DNA from: Clostridia bacterium
Lineage (GTDB): Bacteria; Bacillota; Clostridia; UBA1212
Direction of reading: 5' to 3'
Assembly (NCBI GenBank): GCA_017444825.1
Contig: JAFSVU010000055.1
Span: 1-52,687, forward strand
DNA: 52,687 bases
The notes under the pieces were generated by a model. The model had not been told where the DNA came from. It did not search any database and saw nothing but the letters and a program-made list of their open reading frames with translations. Shown one piece after another: positions 1 through 8,936 of this stretch. The position numbers and the translations under genes were made by a program. Positions within the stretch are counted from its first letter, which is position 1; each line of letters starts with the position of its first letter.

Positions 1-10
1 ATTCATATCG

Positions 11-106
11 ATGACCTCCATTTGTATGCGGTAACTCCTGTCACCACTAATGTTTACGACTTGTAGTATACAGGTAAATCCACGAAACTACAAATCTGGA
101 GGTCAT
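11..106. repeat. Short element bounded by imperfect inverted repeats
   Basis: Positions 11-26 and 89-106 are inverted copies. Ten bases (ATGACCTCCA) match perfectly, then two extra bases occur in the right arm, then six more match. The arms enclose about 62 bp with no convincing ORF. It could be a small non-autonomous element (MITE-like), the end of an insertion sequence lying mostly outside the window, or a long hairpin. Only one copy is visible here. Confidence 0.4.
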
Positions 107-117
107 TACATATTGTC

Positions 118-226
118 TTTTACTTATTACCTTAGCGGCACTCCCTCTAACTCTTACTTATTACCTGAGCGGCACCCCTTTAACTATTACTTATTACCTA
201 AGCGGCACCCCTTGAACTATTACTTC
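118..226. repeat. 33-bp intergenic repeat array, locus 1 (three units)
   Basis: Three units have an AT-rich half (cttattacct) and a GC-rich half (GCGGCACCCCTT or GCGGCACTCCCT), with a period of about 33 bp. The array runs to the stop codon of the SGNH gene that ends at 220. The same family occurs near 10.1, 18.9 and 31.2 kb, always in this orientation on the plus strand. Because 33 is a multiple of three, the array creates spurious periodic ORFs. Confidence 0.75.
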
Positions 227-1644
227 AAAATAGTCATCCGCCCGCTGTACTCGCTCCACCAATACCCCGTGACGAAGCTTTCGAAGCTCTCAGCGTCGGG
301 CAGGCATATCACGGCAGTCAGGTTCGAGCCAAAGATCGTGTCGCCGGCCTCGATCTGCTCGGCGTCATTGGCGTCAATGAAGAGCTTTTGGAGCGTCGGG
401 ATCGCGAAGGCGTCGTTTTCGATGAAGGTGATGTTGTCGTGGATAGTCACTTCCCGGAGGGATGTGCAGCCGGAGAAGGCATTGGCGAGGATGGCGTAAA
501 CAGGCGTGCCGGAGAATTCCCGCGGTATCTCTGCTTCGGTCATGGTCTTTGCGGCATCGGTGGTGCCTATGACGGCGAGGCCCTTGCCGAAGGGTTTGTA
601 GATGTACGTGCCGTCGGAGTCATTCCGGATCGGTGTGGGCTCCGGTGTGGTGTCCGCGGGTGTGGCGGGGGTGTCGATGGCGACTGCCCTGTTGTTACCC
701 TCTGCCCGGAGAATGTCTCTGGAAAGGAGCTGGGTGCGGAGCCTGACGCCCGTGTCGTTCAGGTGGAAGTTTGTGTCGTAGAACAGTTCCTGCGGCAATA
801 TATAGTCGTTGATGTCGGATATGACCCTGCAGTGAAGTTTTTCGGTAAGATACGAGAAAAACGCATATATGGAATCGTCGGTGGTGCCCTCCTTGAGACC
901 GCTCTTGTTGATGGGGCAGAAGGAGAACCAGACGTCGGCGCCCTTTGACGTGCAGTAGTCAATGTAGTCGTTGAGGACGGTTATAAAATCGTCGGAGACG
1001 ATGTCGGGTGAAAGGTCCACCGGGCGGTTCGCGTCGTAGCCAAGGGTCATGACATTGGTTTCGCGGGGGTATGAAATGTCGCCGTATTCGTTAAACGAGG
1101 ACCGGTTGTAGATTCCGGAGGGGTCGGGGGCGATGCCCTGCCGTTTGAGAGAGGAGGCCTTCGAAACGTACGTCAGAAAGCCGCCTGCCACCTCGCCAAG
1201 GTTATCGGAACCAATGTCGCGAAGCATGTCATAGCGGCCGTCCAGCGCCTCCAGGACTGCGCCCTGATTGAAATACGTGGAGAGAGTCTGGGAATCCAGC
1301 TCGGGGGCGATAACCACAGTGTCGCCGGATCTTATGGCCCGCCTTGAGAGGTCCAGCATGACCTTGGTTCCCAGGGTGGCATAGAGGCCGAAATCCACCG
1401 CCTTGCGGCCAGTCTCCTGCTCGAGGAGCGCGGAATCCAGGCCAAAACAGACTGAACTGCCGCCCACCACCACGATCTTGGGGCTCTCGGTCTTGTACAG
1501 GAGGTCGTATTTATCGGCAAGTTCCGCCGTAAAGGTGTGGCTGTAGACGCCCTTGACGCTGCCTGCCGCCGCCAGCACCGCTATGACCGGCGTAATGAGC
1601 AATGCTATCGAGATCAGTATGACTAAAAATCTTTTCACCGCCAT
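220..1644 (-). CDS. SGNH-fold (AlgJ/DltD-like) protein with C-terminal BspA leucine-rich repeat
   Basis: Of 474 residues, the first 25 or so form a signal peptide or N-terminal anchor (hydrophobic ILISIALLITPVIAVLA). Residues 55-315 form an SGNH-type fold: nucleophile motif GGSSVCFG at 61-68, then an Asp/His pair at D290 and H294 in FYDTNFHLND. A Thr/Pro-rich linker near 325-345 leads to a BspA-type LRR_5 segment at about 375-450. In MBOAT systems such extracytoplasmic SGNH proteins pass acyl groups to polysaccharide. It is the last gene of the cluster, 12 bp after the MBOAT gene, which supports a partnership. The glycan acceptor is unknown. Its stop codon abuts a 33-bp repeat array. The downstream SGNH paralogue in this cluster has the domains in the opposite order. 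Confidence 0.8.
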   Translation of the reverse strand: MAVKRFLVILISIALLITPVIAVLAAAGSVKGVYSHTFTAELADKYDLLYKTESPKIVVVGGSSVCFGLDSALLEQETGRKAVDFGLYATLGTKVMLDLSRRAIRSGDTVVIAPELDSQTLSTYFNQGAVLEALDGRYDMLRDIGSDNLGEVAGGFLTYVSKASSLKRQGIAPDPSGIYNRSSFNEYGDISYPRETNVMTLGYDANRPVDLSPDIVSDDFITVLNDYIDYCTSKGADVWFSFCPINKSGLKEGTTDDSIYAFFSYLTEKLHCRVISDINDYILPQELFYDTNFHLNDTGVRLRTQLLSRDILRAEGNNRAVAIDTPATPADTTPEPTPIRNDSDGTYIYKPFGKGLAVIGTTDAAKTMTEAEIPREFSGTPVYAILANAFSGCTSLREVTIHDNITFIENDAFAIPTLQKLFIDANDAEQIEAGDTIFGSNLTAVICLPDAESFESFVTGYWWSEYSGRMTILK

Positions 1645-1656
1645 CGCCTCCCTCTG

Positions 1657-3132
1657 TCAGAATTGGAAATAAATGAAGGCGCTCGTTGCCGCACTTGAGG
1701 AAAGAAGCAGCCAGGCAAGTGCCACAGTCCAGATCATCAGTATGATAACTCCGGGGGATACGTGTTTTACGCGTGAGGCATTGGTTTGTCCAAGACCTTC
1801 GGAAACGGGCAGACTGTAACCAATGCGCCCGCTGTCGATAAGTACCAGCAAAACAGCGCTGAGTATCGCGATGAATATGCTCGCGGTGTCGGTGAATATG
1901 CCCGCGGCGCTCCCTCCCTTAAACGAGAAGACGGTGCCTATGACTTTAAACGCCTCAGACATGTTCTCCGCGCGGAAGAATATCCAGAGGAAGCAGACCA
2001 CGATGAAGGTCACGATGCGTCTCAGGGTCAATACGAACCTGCCGTCGGGGCTGACGTGGATGCGGGTCCAGAGCCCGTCCCGGAGCTTTCTCGTAAGGCG
2101 TTCAAATACTATCAGGACGCCGTGGAGCAGGCCCCAGATGATGAAATGCCATGCGGCGCCGTGCCAAAGACCGCTCACAAAAAACACTATTATAAGGTTG
2201 ATGCAAGTGCGGACCTCGCCCTTCCGGTTGCCGCCCAAGGGGATGTAGACGTAATCCCGGAGCCAGCCCGACAGGGAAATGTGCCAGCGGCGCCAGAAAT
2301 CGTTGAGAGACCTGGCGGAGTAGGGCTTGTCGAAGTTTTTGGAAAGCTCGATGCCGAGAAGCTCCGCGGCGCCTTTTGCAATGTCTGTGTATCCGGAAAA
2401 ATCGCAGAATATCTGCACCGCAAACATGGCCGCTCCGAGAGCCGTAAGACCGCTCCCCGCTTTTTCGGGATCCGCAAATATCGCATTGACGGGTCCTGCG
2501 AGCATATCCGCCACCGCGATCTTCTTGAAGAAGCCCAGAAGTATCTTCATAAGGCCCGAGACGACGTTCTGCCTGTTTAGTTTTTTCTCCGCCTTGATGC
2601 GCGGTATAAGATCTGTGGCCTTTTCAATGGGTCCCGCCACCAGCTGGGGAAAGAAGGACACGAAGAGCGCGTAATAGCCGAAGTGGTGCTCCGCCCCGGA
2701 CTTTCCCTTGGCCACGTCTATCACGTAGCCTATCGCCTGGAAGGTGTAAAACGAGATGCCCACCGGCAGCACGATGTCAGGAACGCTTATGGTTTTGCCC
2801 CCGAGAGCCGCAAGCCCCGCGACATTTTCCATCAAAAAGCCGAAATATTTAAAGAATATCAGCGCACCTATTGAGAGGCCGCAGGATATAACGCCCGAGA
2901 GGACCGTGCCCGCCCTGTTGTTTTTCTTCCTGAAATGCTCAGCAGCCAGGCCTCCTAAGTACGACACCAACGTCACGGAGAATATCAAAAGCGCCATCTC
3001 GGGCCGCCAGGTCATGTAGAAGAAATAGCTGGCCAGAAGCAGCCACACCCACCTGACCTTGTGGGGCAGGAGATAGTGGATGATCACGGTCACCGGGAGG
3101 AATATCAAAAAACCAACGGAATTAAAACTCAT
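1657..3132 (-). CDS. MBOAT family O-acyltransferase (AlgI/DltB-like)
   Basis: This is a 491-residue polytopic membrane protein of normal family length. The conserved MBOAT motifs are present: RRWHISLSGWLRDYVYIPLG around 281-300 and the invariant-His motif SGLWHG with H324. The N-terminal part carries several membrane helices and the typical KYFGF, LPVGISFYTFQ and QLVAGPI motifs. The family moves acyl groups, usually acetyl, across the membrane for attachment to polysaccharides or teichoic acids, in concert with SGNH proteins. The neighbours on both sides (small membrane protein and lipoprotein SGNH upstream, SGNH downstream) fit a surface-glycan acylation cassette. No glycan-synthesis genes lie in the window, so the acceptor cannot be named. 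Confidence 0.92.
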   Translation of the reverse strand: MSFNSVGFLIFLPVTVIIHYLLPHKVRWVWLLLASYFFYMTWRPEMALLIFSVTLVSYLGGLAAEHFRKKNNRAGTVLSGVISCGLSIGALIFFKYFGFLMENVAGLAALGGKTISVPDIVLPVGISFYTFQAIGYVIDVAKGKSGAEHHFGYYALFVSFFPQLVAGPIEKATDLIPRIKAEKKLNRQNVVSGLMKILLGFFKKIAVADMLAGPVNAIFADPEKAGSGLTALGAAMFAVQIFCDFSGYTDIAKGAAELLGIELSKNFDKPYSARSLNDFWRRWHISLSGWLRDYVYIPLGGNRKGEVRTCINLIIVFFVSGLWHGAAWHFIIWGLLHGVLIVFERLTRKLRDGLWTRIHVSPDGRFVLTLRRIVTFIVVCFLWIFFRAENMSEAFKVIGTVFSFKGGSAAGIFTDTASIFIAILSAVLLVLIDSGRIGYSLPVSEGLGQTNASRVKHVSPGVIILMIWTVALAWLLLSSSAATSAFIYFQF

Positions 3133-3141
3133 GGCGCCCTC

Positions 3142-3426
3142 CTATATGACCAATGCCAGCAGCATGGCGAGGACCGCCGCAAGCTGCACCGTGTGGGAGG
3201 CACCCGTGACGATCAGAACGATGAAGACTGCCGCCGCACAGCCGCAGGAAAGGAGAGAGAAAGCGATCCTCGCCCTCTCGTGATGACCAAGGTTTGCAGG
3301 CTCCCTGCCGTCTTTGATGGCTTTGGCGTCGAGCCTCAGATTTCTTCTGAAGACTTTTTCGCAGACTGCCGACAGCAGGAACGCCGCGCAAAGTATTACA
3401 GTCAGGATAATCTCGGAATTGCTCAT
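3142..3426 (-). CDS. Small integral membrane protein of the MBOAT cluster
   Basis: Ninety-four residues with about three hydrophobic segments (residues 5-22, 54-72 and 75-93) and a basic charged loop (about 25-50: FRRNLRLDAKAIKDGREPANLGHHERAR region). I do not recognise a family. It sits 9 bp upstream of the MBOAT gene and 12 bp downstream of the SGNH lipoprotein gene, so it is almost certainly co-transcribed with them and could be an accessory membrane subunit. That role is inferred from position only. Confidence 0.7.
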   Translation of the reverse strand: MSNSEIILTVILCAAFLLSAVCEKVFRRNLRLDAKAIKDGREPANLGHHERARIAFSLLSCGCAAAVFIVLIVTGASHTVQLAAVLAMLLALVI

Positions 3427-3438
3427 TTCATCTCCATT

Positions 3439-5772
3439 TTACTCGCCCTGCTCCTCGAGGCTCACAAAGTATGCATTGACGTCGTTTGCAAGCCTGGCGG
3501 TCCTGAGCTTTCTGCCCTCTCCCGTCACGTGCCACTCGGAGTTCCAGAAATACCTCGGATTGAAGATGCTGTCCTCCGCTTTGGATATCACCACCGCGTC
3601 CAGATACTTGCCAATGGTCTCCTCGTATAGCTTTATCTCGTCCACCGGTTCCTCCGTGGTAGTTCCGTCCGTCGGCTCCGGAGTCGTTTTCTTTATCACG
3701 TGGTATCCCCCGGAGGCTTCGGTGAGGCAGCACCTGTCTATCGGTGCAAAGGAGAAAAGCACCTCGCAGCCGAGCTCCCTGATCTCCTTTATACGCCTGT
3801 TAAGGTTTTTACCGTAGTTTTTCAGAAGATTTACACCTTCCACAAAGGACATGGTGCCACCTTCTTTCAGGTACATGTCCTGCTTCGTCTTATAGTTCGC
3901 GGTGGTGGAGCCCACCTCATAGGACAGGTCGCCGTTTGTGTTTATCTCCCAGTGGTGATCCCTGTATGATTTTTCGGGCATATTGGTCCTGGTGCCGTTG
4001 AAATCCGCAAAGGTGGAAAAGACGTTGGTGTAGCTGCTTATGTCCACGGCGGCAATGGCGTCATAAGACCCCTCAAGGCACTGCCACATGGTGGTGTTGA
4101 AGCTTCTTAAGCCGCACTGGTAGCCGTTCATTTCCGGCGCGAAGATCACCACGTCGTCTTCACCTGCGACACGCTTCACCGTATCCAGCATAAACGATGC
4201 GCTGAAGCTGGCATGAAGGCCCAGGTTTATCACGTCGATCGCCTCTCCCAGTCTCTCCTTCAGCCTGTCCGAGTCGATGCCGAAAAGACCGCTGGAGCCT
4301 GACACGTGGATGAGCTTGCGCCCCTGCACCGTCATCAGTCTCTCGTATTTCACCGCGCTGCCCGTACCAAGCACCGAGGAGGTGTAGGCCGGGTTCCTGA
4401 CAGCCAGCATATTGAGAGTTTTAAGGTTTTCGCAGGAATCAAAGGCGGTGTCGTCCATTGAGATCACGCTGTCTGAAAGGAACAACGTCTCCAGCTTATC
4501 GCAGCCCTTGAACGCGTTTTCGCCAATGACCTCCACGTATTTGGGTACGTAGACTTCCGTTACCGGCTTCTCCTTAAATGCGCCATCATCTATCATGAGG
4601 ACCTTGAGCCCTTCGATCTTTTCGGGGATGACCACCGTATCGCCGGTGCCCTTGTACTCCTTTATGATCACAAAATCGTCCTTGATCTCATAGTCAAAAT
4701 CTTCTTCAGACGCATAAGGCACCCAAAGACAATATACTTCTTTGCCCTGCCATGGCTCCGGGGTGGTCTCAGGTTCCGGGGTCGCCGTGGTATCGGTCTC
4801 ATCAAGCCCGCTCTCAGGCTCATCGGTCGTTACAGGCGTCTCCGTAGGATCCCCCTGTGAGGCCCCGGAGGACTCTCCTTCCGGATCGGGAGACGGGGTC
4901 ACGTCTGGCTCAGGCGTCGGGGTCGGAGTTTCAGCTTCAGGGGTCACGGACCCCTCCGGGGTCTCCGTTTCGGTCTCCATTGGTGGCGGTATTATGTTCC
5001 AGCCCGGGCCGTAAAACTCGCCGGTGCCGTCCTCATTTTCAGTGTAACCTGCCAGCATATACCCCTCGCGGACGAAATAGCCTGTGTCGGGGAGCGCATT
5101 GGGGCACGTATAGAAGTCTCTCGGGAAAAAGGCGGTGGCAACGTCCGAATCGGTTCCGGAAATGGAGCCGCCGTTTGCGTGGTAAACTATCTTAAATTCG
5201 GTTCTTGAGGGATCTTCGCCCGGAAGCAGAGTCTCGCTCTTTTTCGGCTCGCTAAGGGTTATGGCAAGAGGCGTGGGCTCGGGGGTGGGCGTTATGACCT
5301 CGCTGATGTCGGGGGTGGGTATCTCGGTCTCATCCGGAGGAGTTTCTCCGGGGATCAGGGTCTCCTTATGGTCATCGGTGGCGAATGGCGTTGGCGTGGG
5401 AGTCTCCCCTCCCGGGCCCGGCGTCACCACCGAAACAGCGCCCCTTCTGAGAGAAACTTTGAGAGTAGTCGGGTATCTCGCCCCTGACAGAATTATCCTG
5501 CCCGTGGTCTCATCGTAGAGGCCGTTGCTGAGGTCCGAAATGGCGTAACCGTCCTGAACGCCCACCTCAAAAACCGCCATACCGCCTGCCTCTATGTCCA
5601 CGTAGGAAGCGGATCTGATGATCAATCCGTCCGCCTGCTCCAGCATGACCCGGATCTTTCCGTCCCCGCTGTTTCCCGAGCCTCCCGGCGTGCCAAAAAT
5701 GCCGCAGCCCGCAACGGTAAATGCAAGCAGCAGCATGATCAAGGCTATTGGTTTTGTGAGGAATCTTTTCAC
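3439..5772 (-). CDS. Lipoprotein with List_Bact repeat, BspA LRR and SGNH-like domain
   Basis: The 777-residue protein has a lipoprotein signal peptide with lipobox VAGC (C23). After it come a small beta domain (about 35-115), a Thr/Pro/Glu linker, a Listeria-Bacteroides (Flg_new) repeat at about 190-260, a second Thr/Pro/Glu linker (265-340), BspA-type LRR_5 repeats at about 375-455, and an SGNH-like domain from about 480 to the C terminus. The SGNH nucleophile motif SGSSG is at 491-495, but the position matching the catalytic Asp of its cluster paralogue is Asn (motif FWNSEWH), so activity is uncertain. It is exported and lipid-anchored, 12 bp upstream of the small membrane protein and the MBOAT gene. 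It may position glycan at the membrane or transfer acyl groups. Confidence 0.8.
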   Translation of the reverse strand: MKRFLTKPIALIMLLLAFTVAGCGIFGTPGGSGNSGDGKIRVMLEQADGLIIRSASYVDIEAGGMAVFEVGVQDGYAISDLSNGLYDETTGRIILSGARYPTTLKVSLRRGAVSVVTPGPGGETPTPTPFATDDHKETLIPGETPPDETEIPTPDISEVITPTPEPTPLAITLSEPKKSETLLPGEDPSRTEFKIVYHANGGSISGTDSDVATAFFPRDFYTCPNALPDTGYFVREGYMLAGYTENEDGTGEFYGPGWNIIPPPMETETETPEGSVTPEAETPTPTPEPDVTPSPDPEGESSGASQGDPTETPVTTDEPESGLDETDTTATPEPETTPEPWQGKEVYCLWVPYASEEDFDYEIKDDFVIIKEYKGTGDTVVIPEKIEGLKVLMIDDGAFKEKPVTEVYVPKYVEVIGENAFKGCDKLETLFLSDSVISMDDTAFDSCENLKTLNMLAVRNPAYTSSVLGTGSAVKYERLMTVQGRKLIHVSGSSGLFGIDSDRLKERLGEAIDVINLGLHASFSASFMLDTVKRVAGEDDVVIFAPEMNGYQCGLRSFNTTMWQCLEGSYDAIAAVDISSYTNVFSTFADFNGTRTNMPEKSYRDHHWEINTNGDLSYEVGSTTANYKTKQDMYLKEGGTMSFVEGVNLLKNYGKNLNRRIKEIRELGCEVLFSFAPIDRCCLTEASGGYHVIKKTTPEPTDGTTTEEPVDEIKLYEETIGKYLDAVVISKAEDSIFNPRYFWNSEWHVTGEGRKLRTARLANDVNAYFVSLEEQGE

Positions 5773-5805
5773 GACTTTATCCTGGGCGGCTTCAGACAGC
5801 GCTGA

Positions 5806-6714
5806 TCAAACGTCCTCCACCTCTATCGATATCGCATTCTTTACGGTCCCGCCCGGCGCCAATTCCCTGCCGGTCACATGCTCATCCAGCCAGCTCGTCG
5901 CGGGTTCGAGGCCTATCGTATAATCTCCGCTGCCCATGCTTTTCCACTCGATCAGGTAGGGAAGCGTGTCAATTGAATATGAAAGTGTAAATTTTTTACC
6001 TATTTTTTCGTTTATAATACTTACCCTCGGCTCGCTCTCCCGGTGGAAATAGACCATCTCCTCCTCGTTGTCGCAGGGAGGTTCGATCTTAAGCATGGTC
6101 TTCACGTTCTGCTCCGCCCAGGGGGTCCTCGGGTGGCTCTCGATAAAGCTGCCCTCGATATACGCGCCGTCGTCCACCAGCGGGTAACCGGCATTGACGT
6201 GGTAGAGCATTGAATATTTCTCGGTCCTGTAGCCGTTGTTCGTTATCTCGTCCGAAAGGTCTATGCGCCCCGAACCGTATTCCGTGGTAATAGTCCTTAC
6301 GATGGTGACGTTCTCGCCAAAGAGCTCCGTGAGCCTTATCTCGCCCACGATCTTTACGCCGCTCTCGTCCGCCTTAAGCTCTCTTATGGAAGCGGGCACC
6401 GAATGGAGCCGTCCGTGTATCTTAAAGCCCTCTCTTGCGCCAATGTTATCCAGCCCGCAGGTATAGAGCATCCCCGCGGGGAAGGTCCTTCCGAACTCGT
6501 CGGGCACATTGTAGAGGCCGTTTTTGGTCAAAAAACCGATGTTCGTCCCGCCGTGCCAGAGTCTCACGATGTCCAGGGCGTTTGTGACGCTGAGCACAAA
6601 GTTCAGCTTTCCGTTGCTGACGTATATGAGGTCCGCGCCTCTTGCGGGGCCGTCCTGCGCCGTCACGCGCATCGCTTCACAGAGCTGTGCCGGATTTCCG
6701 ATTCTTCTGTCCAC
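5806..6714 (-). CDS. DUF4432 / aldose 1-epimerase-like protein
   Basis: About 300 residues resembling the DUF4432 branch of the galactose-mutarotase-like beta-sandwich superfamily, with motifs such as LWHGGTNIGF near the N terminus, GREFxxGMLYTCGLDNIG-like and EIHGRLHS-like segments (here KIHGRLHSVPA) and YHVNAGYPL. The family is predicted to bind sugars; substrates are mostly undefined. I chose the GTG at 6714 because AAAGGAG sits 8-9 bases before it; an ATG nine codons upstream (6741) is the alternative. There is no signal peptide, so it is cytoplasmic. It lies between ktrA (43 bp upstream) and the SGNH lipoprotein gene (33 bp downstream). Confidence 0.75.
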   Translation of the reverse strand: MDRRIGNPAQLCEAMRVTAQDGPARGADLIYVSNGKLNFVLSVTNALDIVRLWHGGTNIGFLTKNGLYNVPDEFGRTFPAGMLYTCGLDNIGAREGFKIHGRLHSVPASIRELKADESGVKIVGEIRLTELFGENVTIVRTITTEYGSGRIDLSDEITNNGYRTEKYSMLYHVNAGYPLVDDGAYIEGSFIESHPRTPWAEQNVKTMLKIEPPCDNEEEMVYFHRESEPRVSIINEKIGKKFTLSYSIDTLPYLIEWKSMGSGDYTIGLEPATSWLDEHVTGRELAPGGTVKNAISIEVEDV

Positions 6715-6757
6715 GGGGATCGCTCCTTTCGCATACTGCATTGGCCATGCAGTGATG

Positions 6758-7402
6758 TCACTTGAAAAACTTTTCTATGGTCGCCTTGTCGCCGATGGCC
6801 ATCAGGTGGTCCTCCTCGGTGAAAACGTACTCTGCGTTGACTGTCTTGATCTTTCCCTTGATCTTCACGGCCACGATGCTGATGTTATAGTTGTTGCGCA
6901 CGTCCACCTGTCTGATGGTCTTTCCGATCCACTTCTTAAGGGGCTGGATCTCGTAGATGCCGTAGTCCTCCGAAAGCTGGACAAAGTCGAAAATACTGCT
7001 GCTGGAAAGGCTCGTGGCCATTCTCTCGGCAATATCACGCTCCGGGTAGATGACCTGATCCGCACCGTTTCTCAGCAGGAACTTCTCCTGTACGTCCTCT
7101 TCAGCCTTTGAAATGACCACCTTCGCGCCAAGGTCCTTCAGCAGTGACGTGATCTGGATACTGCTCTGAAAATCGCTTCCTATGCACACCACGCAGGCGT
7201 CAAAGGAGGGAACGTCAAAGGTCCTCAGCACCTTCTCATCGCAACAGTCCGCCACCTTCGCGCTTACAACGTACGGCAGCAGATCCTCAAGATTTTCGGA
7301 CTTCTTGTCAACGATCATGATCTCGCAGTGCTTTTTCTTCGCGAGGCTCATGCAAAAATGGTGTCCGAAGGTACCCATTCCAATAAGTAAAAACGATTTC
7401 AT
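6758..7402 (-). CDS. ktrA: Ktr/Trk potassium uptake regulatory subunit (RCK protein)
   Basis: The 214-residue protein has an N-terminal Rossmann RCK_N domain (nucleotide-binding LIGMGTFG, acidic end of beta-2 at IMIVDKK, CIGSDFQSSI) and a C-terminal RCK_C/TrkA-C domain from about 140 (YEIQPLKKWIGKTIRQ...). It forms the cytosolic ring that gates the KtrB pore in response to nucleotides. I chose the ATG at 7402 because it starts the conserved Rossmann strand and follows AAGGAAGGG; the longer frame adds 11 unlikely residues. It lies directly downstream of ktrB with a 63-bp gap. Confidence 0.9.
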   Translation of the reverse strand: MKSFLLIGMGTFGHHFCMSLAKKKHCEIMIVDKKSENLEDLLPYVVSAKVADCCDEKVLRTFDVPSFDACVVCIGSDFQSSIQITSLLKDLGAKVVISKAEEDVQEKFLLRNGADQVIYPERDIAERMATSLSSSSIFDFVQLSEDYGIYEIQPLKKWIGKTIRQVDVRNNYNISIVAVKIKGKIKTVNAEYVFTEEDHLMAIGDKATIEKFFK

Positions 7403-7465
7403 TACGCACCCTTCCTTTCGATATCTCCGGAACAAACCAGTGACCGGAGCGCTGCGCTTTGGTTA

Positions 7466-8845
7466 TTATCCTACCGTTATCGATTCGGTGGGATATGTGA
7501 CGGCAGGTCTTGCTTTCCTTTCAAGCATGGCGAGGCCGAAGGAAACGCTGCCCACCCTTCCGAGATACATAAGAAGCATTATCGCAAGCTTTCCCACGGG
7601 CAGCAGCTGTGACGTTATACCCATGGTCATGCCGACGGTTCCGATGGCGGAGAACACTTCAAACAGTATTCTGTCTATTCCCAGCTCCGGCTGGATGGCT
7701 CCGATGACCAATGCTCCGACTATGGCCAGCATCAGGTTGAAGGAGATCACATAGATGGACTGCTTGAGGGCATCCTCGTGGATCCTGCGGCCGAATACAT
7801 TGGCGTCGGGCTTTCTCCTGATCCCGCTGATCGCAAAAACCAATACCACCAGCACCGAAGTGGTCTTGACTCCGCCCGCCGTGGATCCTGAATTTCCGCC
7901 GATGAACATCAGCATGTAGCAAAGTATGAGGGTTGAGGCAGACATTGCCCCGGTGTCCACTGTGTTAAAGCCCGCTGTTCTGGTGGTGACTGACGTAAAG
8001 AGGGCCGTGAGTATACGCTCTCCCACGCCCATGTCCTTTCCCGTGGCTCCTTTTTCAAATATGAATATGAGCACCGCACCCGTGACCACAAGCACCGCAG
8101 TCATAAACAGAACGGCCTTGGTCTGCAGCCTGTACCTCTTCCAGCGGAAACCGTGGACCCTGATATCCTCCCACACCAGGAAACCGAGACCTCCGATGAT
8201 TATGAGCAGGATTATCACGATATTGACCACAGGATCTGCGGAAAATCTCATCAGCGAATTTGAGAAGCCGTCCTTCCCCATTATGTCGAAGCCCGCATTG
8301 CAGAAAGCGGACACCGAGTGGAAAATTCCGTACCATATGCCCTCGCCCACGCTGAAGCCGTAGCCTGTTATGAACCTCACAGCCAATATGATCGCCCCGG
8401 TGCCCTCAAAGAGAAGGGTTCCCAGGAGGATGACCTTGGTTATTGAGAGAATGCCTCCGATGCTGGACGCGTTGATGCTCTCGGTCATGATCTGGCGTTC
8501 CTGAAGACCCACCTTGCGGCGCATCACGATGAGGAAAAACGTGACCAACGTCATAAACCCGAGACCGCCGATCTGGATCAGAATGAGTAAAACGATCTGG
8601 CCGAACAGGGTCCACTGGGCCCCCGTATTCACGACAATGAGACCCGTCACACAGGACGCGGAAGTTGAGGTAAAGAGCGCATCAAAAAACGACACCGGCT
8701 TTCCTACAGACGCGATGGGCAGCGAAAGGAGAAGTGCCCCCGTAAATATCAGGAGCAAAAAACCAAGGGCGATGATCTGCGTATGCGAAAGCCTCAGCGC
8801 AAATATGTGGGGCTTAAGCGTTGATTCCTGACTGTCCCTACTCAA
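7466..8845 (-). CDS. ktrB: Ktr/Trk potassium transporter membrane subunit
   Basis: An approximately 459-residue polytopic membrane protein with the four pore-loop pattern of the TrkH/KtrB family. Selectivity-filter regions are visible: TSASCVTGL, SAFCNAGFD, TTRTAGFNT and SAIGTVGMT. The intramembrane loop GGNSGSTAGGVKT is also present. It imports K+ with KtrA. A TTG start at 8845 is preferred: AGAAGG precedes it by 7 bases and the N terminus then matches the usual length before the first helix. An ATG at 8893 would add 16 residues, but it lies inside a 17-bp tandem repeat. It is probably the second gene of a ddh-ktrB-ktrA transcript. Confidence 0.9.
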   Translation of the reverse strand: MSRDSQESTLKPHIFALRLSHTQIIALGFLLLIFTGALLLSLPIASVGKPVSFFDALFTSTSASCVTGLIVVNTGAQWTLFGQIVLLILIQIGGLGFMTLVTFFLIVMRRKVGLQERQIMTESINASSIGGILSITKVILLGTLLFEGTGAIILAVRFITGYGFSVGEGIWYGIFHSVSAFCNAGFDIMGKDGFSNSLMRFSADPVVNIVIILLIIIGGLGFLVWEDIRVHGFRWKRYRLQTKAVLFMTAVLVVTGAVLIFIFEKGATGKDMGVGERILTALFTSVTTRTAGFNTVDTGAMSASTLILCYMLMFIGGNSGSTAGGVKTTSVLVVLVFAISGIRRKPDANVFGRRIHEDALKQSIYVISFNLMLAIVGALVIGAIQPELGIDRILFEVFSAIGTVGMTMGITSQLLPVGKLAIMLLMYLGRVGSVSFGLAMLERKARPAVTYPTESITVG

Positions 8846-8860
8846 AAAACTACCTTCTTT

Positions 8861-8912
8861 CAAATCTTTGCGGCGATTCAAACCTTGCGGCATTTCAAGC
8901 CTTGCGGCTCTT
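8861..8912. repeat. Three tandem 17-18-bp units between ddh and ktrB
   Basis: Three adjacent copies of a unit of the form caa(a/g)(c/t)ctTTGCGGc(g)att, 18, 17 and 17 bp long, fill the space between ddh and the preferred TTG start of ktrB. The minus-strand ktrB ribosome binding site lies just beyond them. Variation in copy number would change the ddh-ktrB spacing. Confidence 0.6.
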
Positions 8913-8936
8913 AAGTCTGCTCATCTCCCACCGGGA

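Noticed and set aside
118-226. Short direct repeats that could suggest a CRISPR array
   Set aside because: The units are contiguous, with no unique spacers of constant length, and the same units recur at three other loci without cas genes.
1786-2580. Plus-strand frame of about 264 codons opposite the MBOAT gene
   Set aside because: The MBOAT gene is certain, and the opposite frame has low-complexity, charged composition typical of antisense shadows.
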